Origin: Neodontobutis hainanensis
Taxonomy: Eukaryota > Chordata > Actinopteri > Gobiiformes > Odontobutidae
Reading direction: 5' to 3'
Assembly: GCA_024349245.1 (NCBI GenBank)
Contig: JALDNG010000006.1
Coordinates: forward strand, 4,581,001 to 4,645,000
Length of the DNA: 64,000 nucleotides
The translations under genes and the position numbers were made by a program. Of this stretch, positions 61,001 to 64,000 are shown piece after piece (within the stretch, counting starts at the first letter, position 1; each line of letters starts with the position of its first letter). A model generated the notes under the pieces. It worked only from the letters and a program-made list of their open reading frames with translations. It ran no database searches and was not told where the DNA came from.

Positions 61001-64000
61001 GGCTGCCTTTCATTATCTCCAGGTGGCAAACAGTGGCTGCAGGACAACCTAGGCAGCTTCTCTGAATTTGCAACCCTGCAGGATTTGCAACACCTCAATC
61101 CAAACATTTCCACGGTAAGGCTGGAATGCAGACAAAGAAGTCCACTCCCAGCCTCAGACAGTTGCCAGTGCGTTAACAGTTACTGGTCCTTGATTTCTCA
61201 CTGGTTTCCTTTTTCCAGGAGGGAATATTGACCGTGCTGACACCTACTCAGCTAGCACAACTGACACTGATTTCTGGGGCCCTGAATGACACACACCAGA
61301 TTGACCTGGTATTTGATCAACTAAAGGAGGGAGATGCTCTGGAAAATGTGGACAAATTTTTTACAGAGCTCACGGCCGGTGGAATGGTAGGCTGTTCCTC
61401 AACACTCAGGAGGGACAATAGCTCTCTTCACCAAGTTTTCCCAGTACTCAAGACAAGTGTCTAAATGTCTTATGTCGCAATTTGATAGCGCCCAGATTTC
61501 CAACCTGACGCTCGAGATCGTGCCATGAATCGTACATTCACCATCATCAGCCCGCACTTCTCGCTCTTTGAAAAAGATGACTGGTATCACTGGTTTCATG
61601 AATTGCTGGTTCCTGTCCTTCCAAGCTTCAGTCCAACAATGCTCAAGACTGCAACAGACAACATAAACTGCACAAACTACCATGTTGTGTAAGTATTAAA
61701 GATACAGGCAAAAAGGACATGATTCCATGACAGATAAAGCTTACAACAGATTGAGCAATGTGTCTAATTTGCTCCCGCAGTGTCAAAGGAATGGGCAACG
61801 TTTTCCAGAAGATACCTCTGCATGCACAACAACAACTCACAGATGTAATGCTGGCCTACCTGAAAAACTCTACCGAAGTGGTCAACACAACAGGTAAGAG
61901 ATGCCACAAGAAGTTTGTGACAACTTGCGCTTAAACTACAGTCACAAATGACAGGCACGAAATTATGTCATCTGTAGCACAAAATATAAGGCTCTGCCGA
62001 TTGGACAGACGCTAACCTACACCCATTATATTCTAGACTGCAGGCCAGGCTTTCCGACAGATGCTGAATGGTTGAGCGAAAACTTTGGCCCATTTGTCTT
62101 GTACTTATCCTACTCTGACCTCAAAGTCTTCCACCTCTCTCAGGTAATTCATGCTTTTTTGGCCCAGTCTTCCACTGGTGCAAAAGACCACTATAAAGGA
62201 TATGTTTAAACTGTGTGGGGTGCACCATTTTTACGCTTAAATGAAAAGACATGTTGATCTCCTGCTTTGCTGGTACCACCAGGAAGGTATTGTGGACTCC
62301 CTCTCACCAAAGCAGCAGGCGGAGCTGTTCCTGGATCCGGAGAGTGGTGCTCTGGAAGATGAGTCCATCGTCAGGAAGGTGTTTGAGAGCTTAACAACGG
62401 CCCCTGATGCAGAGAAGCTTAATGAGTTCTTTGAGGCCTTTTCAAACATCAACATGCAGGTAAAAGCTTTGTGTCAAAATGATGAAAATAGCTTTGCCTG
62501 TGGCTGACAATTAAGACATATTAAAGCAATGCCCTGGACTAAGTTGAGAAAAATGTTTAAATGCTCTCCTGAATTGAAACGGATACCTTTTGGCTACAGG
62601 AAAACATCACCTACATCAGAAATACAACTGTAAGAGACATCATGTTAAATCTGACCTGGACAGCGCTCTCTCCCAAGCTTGAAGAGTTTGAGGCAAAAGA
62701 CTTTGCGCTGTGGTTCCAAGTGTACTTGATTCCTTTGCTACCAAGCTTCCAAACTGAGAGTTTGCTGCTCATTCCTGGCAACATCAGCTGTGCATCTTAT
62801 ACAGCCATGTAAGCAGTCGTATCTTTCAAGCAAATGTGTAGGAATTGTGGTGTGGAATCCAGTAAAACTCTTGCTCAAGTTGCAGTCTTTTTCTGTCTTA
62901 TTCCTTCAGAGTCTCTGGCTTTGAGCAAAGTTTAAATTCCCTGCCCCTGCCTCTTTCACATGGCGTGACATCCGACATAGAGGCACTCATGGATAGATTC
63001 ACACGTACGTAGTAAAATCATCTGCCAACAATTATTTTTCCAGGAAGGAAAATTGCAAATAACCACAACAATAGCTAAATTGACACAAATTTCCTTTAAA
63101 TTCTCTCTTCATGCAGGTTGTTCAATTCCAGCTTCATTTGTGGTAAGTTACTTCTTTTAGGTCTATACCAAAGAGCGTTCTGATCTTGCTAATGTTAACA
63201 CAGCAAGGTTTTGACACTTAAAATGAGTTGAATGGGTTCCATTTTGGAATTGCATAGTTATGTAGCTCTTGCCACAACACTAATTGTTCCTTGTTGTTGT
63301 TTTGTCCACAGTGCAAAGAGACCCAAGTTAAAGGTAGGTTTGTTAAACATGGAGACATTTGAAATGTTGTTACATGGCTGCATTGTGAATGCGCATTAAC
63401 CCACACACAATAATTGTCATTTCACAGAGGATTTGATCTGTGCTGGGGTTGATAGGTAAGGGAATCACTCATCTCTTTGAAGTTTAGGTCAACAACAAGC
63501 ATTACATGGTATAACTGATTGCAGTGGTTTAACAAAACCTATTTGTTATTGCTTAGCTCACAACTGGAACAAACTCTAGCTACCAATCCGTCATCGGAGA
63601 CCCTGTGCAACTACACAGTCACTGAGTATGCCTGTTCCATGGTAAGATTGATTTGAATTGTTAGTCACAAATTGTTTGGCCTGTAGTTACTTCACTACAC
63701 CGATTACAGTCTGCATAATCTCTGAGCTACTATTGATTTCTTTTGTGACACACCTTTCTTTCAAGGTTACAAATATCACAGCCAACAACTTGGCCACGCT
63801 CTTAAAATGCTCCACAAATGGCCAATCGGAATACCCGGAAGAAGTCTGGAAGCTCTTATTCCAGAAAGCTTCAGCAGTACTTGACGCAGCTCTTGAGAGA
63901 TTCTCCACCTTGGTAAATCTGCTTTCCCTGCTTTACACCAGTGGCTTCTCCCTGTGTAATGACAGCGTCAAGGTAAATTTGATGCTTTGTTGTTTTTTTT
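49099..64000 (+). CDS. Unrecognised secreted tandem-unit glycoprotein gene, 3' end outside window
   Basis: I do not recognise a named family. The gene has a signal peptide, a divergent first unit (49562-50887) and at least four near-identical 15-exon units starting at 52074, 55584, 59091 and 62600. Leader exons are 49099-49153, 49234-49268, 49349-49364, 49452-49479 and 49562-49622. The ATG at 49099 gives a polar start and then LYSVWVGAICLATLASAI, a plausible signal sequence. The ten exons of the first part code 314 residues; each later unit codes about 604. Every exon is flanked by GT and AG and phases match. The protein is rich in N-x-S/T sequons and spaced cysteines, which suggests an exported glycoprotein. 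A distant link to mesothelin-type helical repeats is possible but unproven. Deletions of 1-2 bases interrupt units 1, 2 and 3, so the gene may be a real long ORF with assembly errors or a decaying one. Confidence 0.8.
49721..50887 (+). CDS. Divergent N-terminal unit (unit 0) of the tandem-unit gene
   Basis: Exons are 49721-49864, 49977-50176, 50296-50399, 50517-50635 and 50708-50887. They correspond to unit exons g, then h/l, i/m, j/n and k/o. Exons of 104 and 119 bases have exactly the lengths of exons i and j in the array, and intron phases 0-2-1-0 are the same. The protein keeps LWFSIKMAPLLPF, FSCTSFQEL, DPGCN...EWLEKNFGNFANFA, and FLLDPEIGSLEDEAIIRKIF, the last clearly like FLDPESGALEDESIVRKVF of exon o. 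This unit has only one W-F/C-x-x-Y module rather than three. It is intact. Confidence 0.8.
50988..52046 (+). mobile_element. Tc1-like transposon with long terminal inverted repeats, internally deleted
   Basis: The left end ACAGTTGTGCTCATAAGTTT and the right end AATTATAAGCACAACTGT are inverted repeats. The similarity continues inward for roughly 200 bases (for example AAACAACTGTATTTACTC against GAGTAAACACAGTTATTTG). A transposase remnant runs about 51150-51645: HRDKPQNFWNKISW, WRGVNKAVDERYIFPSVKHGG, FQHNNNPKHKAKSTSHW (catalytic Asp region altered) and WPSQSPDLNIIEPL. The element is about 1.06 kb, shorter than the usual 1.6 kb, and frameshifted, so it is inactive. It lies in the intron between units 0 and 1 and belongs to a different family from the copy at 3.8 kb. 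Confidence 0.9.
52074..55443 (+). CDS. Unit 1 of the tandem-unit gene
   Basis: Exons a-o: 52074-52282, 52384-52478, 52591-52616, 52786-52807, 52902-52929, 53031-53115, 53240-53386 (alternative end 53446), 53482-53693, 53784-53887, 53980-54098, 54203-54370, 54473-54672, 54764-54876, 55022-55128, 55268-55443. Consensus exons total 1812 bases (604 residues). Modules in order: a-f (DFELWFQVYLIPLLPSF, ISCASY); g-k (NWFQTKIRPLLAS, FSCSSY, GKQWLQDNLGSFSEFAT, LTPTQLAQLTL); l-o (WFHELLVPVLPSF, INCTNY, EWLSENFGPFV, LSPKQQAELFLDP). Exons c, d and e are micro-exons of 26, 22 and 28 bases. Exon o lacks one C near 55285 (CTCCTCTC against CTCCCTCTC in units 2-3), shifting frame. The acceptor of exon a follows a Tc1 insertion and has a poor pyrimidine tract. 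Confidence 0.8.
55584..58950 (+). CDS. Unit 2 of the tandem-unit gene, three coding frameshifts
   Basis: Exons a-o: 55584-55790, 55892-55986, 56099-56124, 56294-56315, 56410-56437, 56539-56623, 56748-56894, 56989-57200, 57291-57394, 57487-57605, 57710-57877, 57980-58179, 58272-58383, 58529-58635, 58775-58950. Domain content is as in unit 1. Relative to the other units it lacks CT near 55652 in exon a (GCTCTCCC against GCTCTCTCCC), one G near 58366 in exon m (ACCAAG against ACCGAAG), and one G near 58831 in exon o (ATCCGAG against ATCCGGAG). A further C is missing near 56910 in the alternative extension of exon g. All splice sites are preserved. As given, this unit cannot be read through in frame. 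Confidence 0.75.
59091..62459 (+). CDS. Unit 3 of the tandem-unit gene, one coding frameshift
   Basis: Exons a-o: 59091-59299, 59401-59495, 59608-59633, 59803-59824, 59919-59946, 60048-60132, 60257-60403, 60499-60710, 60801-60903, 60996-61114, 61219-61386, 61489-61688, 61781-61893, 62037-62143, 62283-62459. All exons have consensus length except exon i. That exon lacks one A in an A-run near 60822 (GCCAAAGG against GCCAAAAGG), causing a frameshift. Exon k starts GAGGGA instead of GAGGAA (Glu to Gly). Exon o is intact here at 177 bases, showing the full reading GIVDSLSPKQQAELFLDPES. Confidence 0.8.
62600..64000 (+). CDS. Unit 4 of the tandem-unit gene, cut by the window edge
   Basis: Exons a-g are present: 62600-62808, 62910-63004, 63117-63142, 63312-63333, 63428-63455, 63557-63641, 63766-63912 (alternative end 63972). 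All have consensus length and an open frame. The window ends in the T-tract just before the acceptor of exon h. Units 2, 3 and 4 share substitutions against unit 1 (for example AAAGAGACC against AAAGAGGCC in exon d), so they are closer to each other. Confidence 0.85.

Larger units (their letters stand above)
52074..64000 (+). repeat. Tandem array of 3.51-kb multi-exon units (at least 3.4 copies)
   Basis: The same exon start (GAAAACATCACCTACATC) recurs at 52074, 55584, 59091 and 62600, giving periods of 3510, 3507 and 3509 bases. Exons, introns and splice sites recur in the same order with only scattered substitutions and 1-2-base indels. The array continues past the window edge. Each period includes one complete 15-exon coding block plus a 140-base linking intron. 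Confidence 0.98.

Noticed and set aside
52074..64000. Interpretation of the array as separate tandem duplicated genes
   Set aside because: No start codon with signal peptide, stop codon or poly(A) signal was seen between units. Phases are continuous from the last exon of one unit to the first of the next, so a single long gene fits better, though transcripts would be needed to settle it.
52074..64000. CRISPR or satellite array
   Set aside because: The units are 3.5 kb with exon-intron structure, not short direct repeats with spacers and not simple satellite DNA.

Overview
This is nuclear DNA from a ray-finned fish, most likely a teleost. It is AT-rich, its genes are split into small exons with GT...AG introns, it carries two families of Tc1-like transposons and tRNA-headed SINE-like repeats, and it has the vertebrate gene order SNTG2 then TPO, both on the + strand.

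Layout. From 1 to about 10.48 kb there is no recognisable exon; this stretch is upstream DNA or intron 1 of the first gene. It holds a decayed Tc1 element between two long (TA)n tracts (3.74-4.88 kb) and a reverse-transcriptase scrap (7.1-7.4 kb, minus strand). From 10,482 to 36,340 lie sixteen coding exons of gamma-2-syntrophin (SNTG2), giving 511 residues and lacking only the short first coding exon. From 38,372 to 47,112 lie eleven exons of a thyroid peroxidase (TPO) of 708 residues. It is complete through the haem peroxidase domain but stops there, without the CCP, EGF-like and membrane-anchor regions of mammalian TPO. From 49,099 to the window edge lies a gene I do not recognise. It has a signal peptide and one divergent unit (ten coding exons, 314 residues), followed by an array of near-identical 3.51-kb genomic units. 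Each unit contains 15 exons coding about 604 residues. Three units are complete and the fourth runs off the end.

The array is the most unusual content. Each unit starts and ends at intron phase 0, so units can be added without breaking frame. Each unit contains three related modules built around a W-F...P-L-x-S...C-x-x-Y core, with 16 N-glycosylation sequons and 12 cysteines. Introns are as alike between units as exons, so amplification is recent or the units are homogenised. Five coding deletions of 1-2 bases in units 1-3 are either assembly errors in a hard repeat or true decay. A Tc1 element sits 27 bases upstream of the first exon of unit 1.

Functional links. SNTG2 is a cytoplasmic scaffold of the dystrophin complex and TPO is the thyroid hormone-making haem enzyme. 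Their adjacency is inherited gene order, not an operon. The third gene probably encodes a secreted or surface glycoprotein of unknown role; nothing in the sequence ties it to thyroid function.
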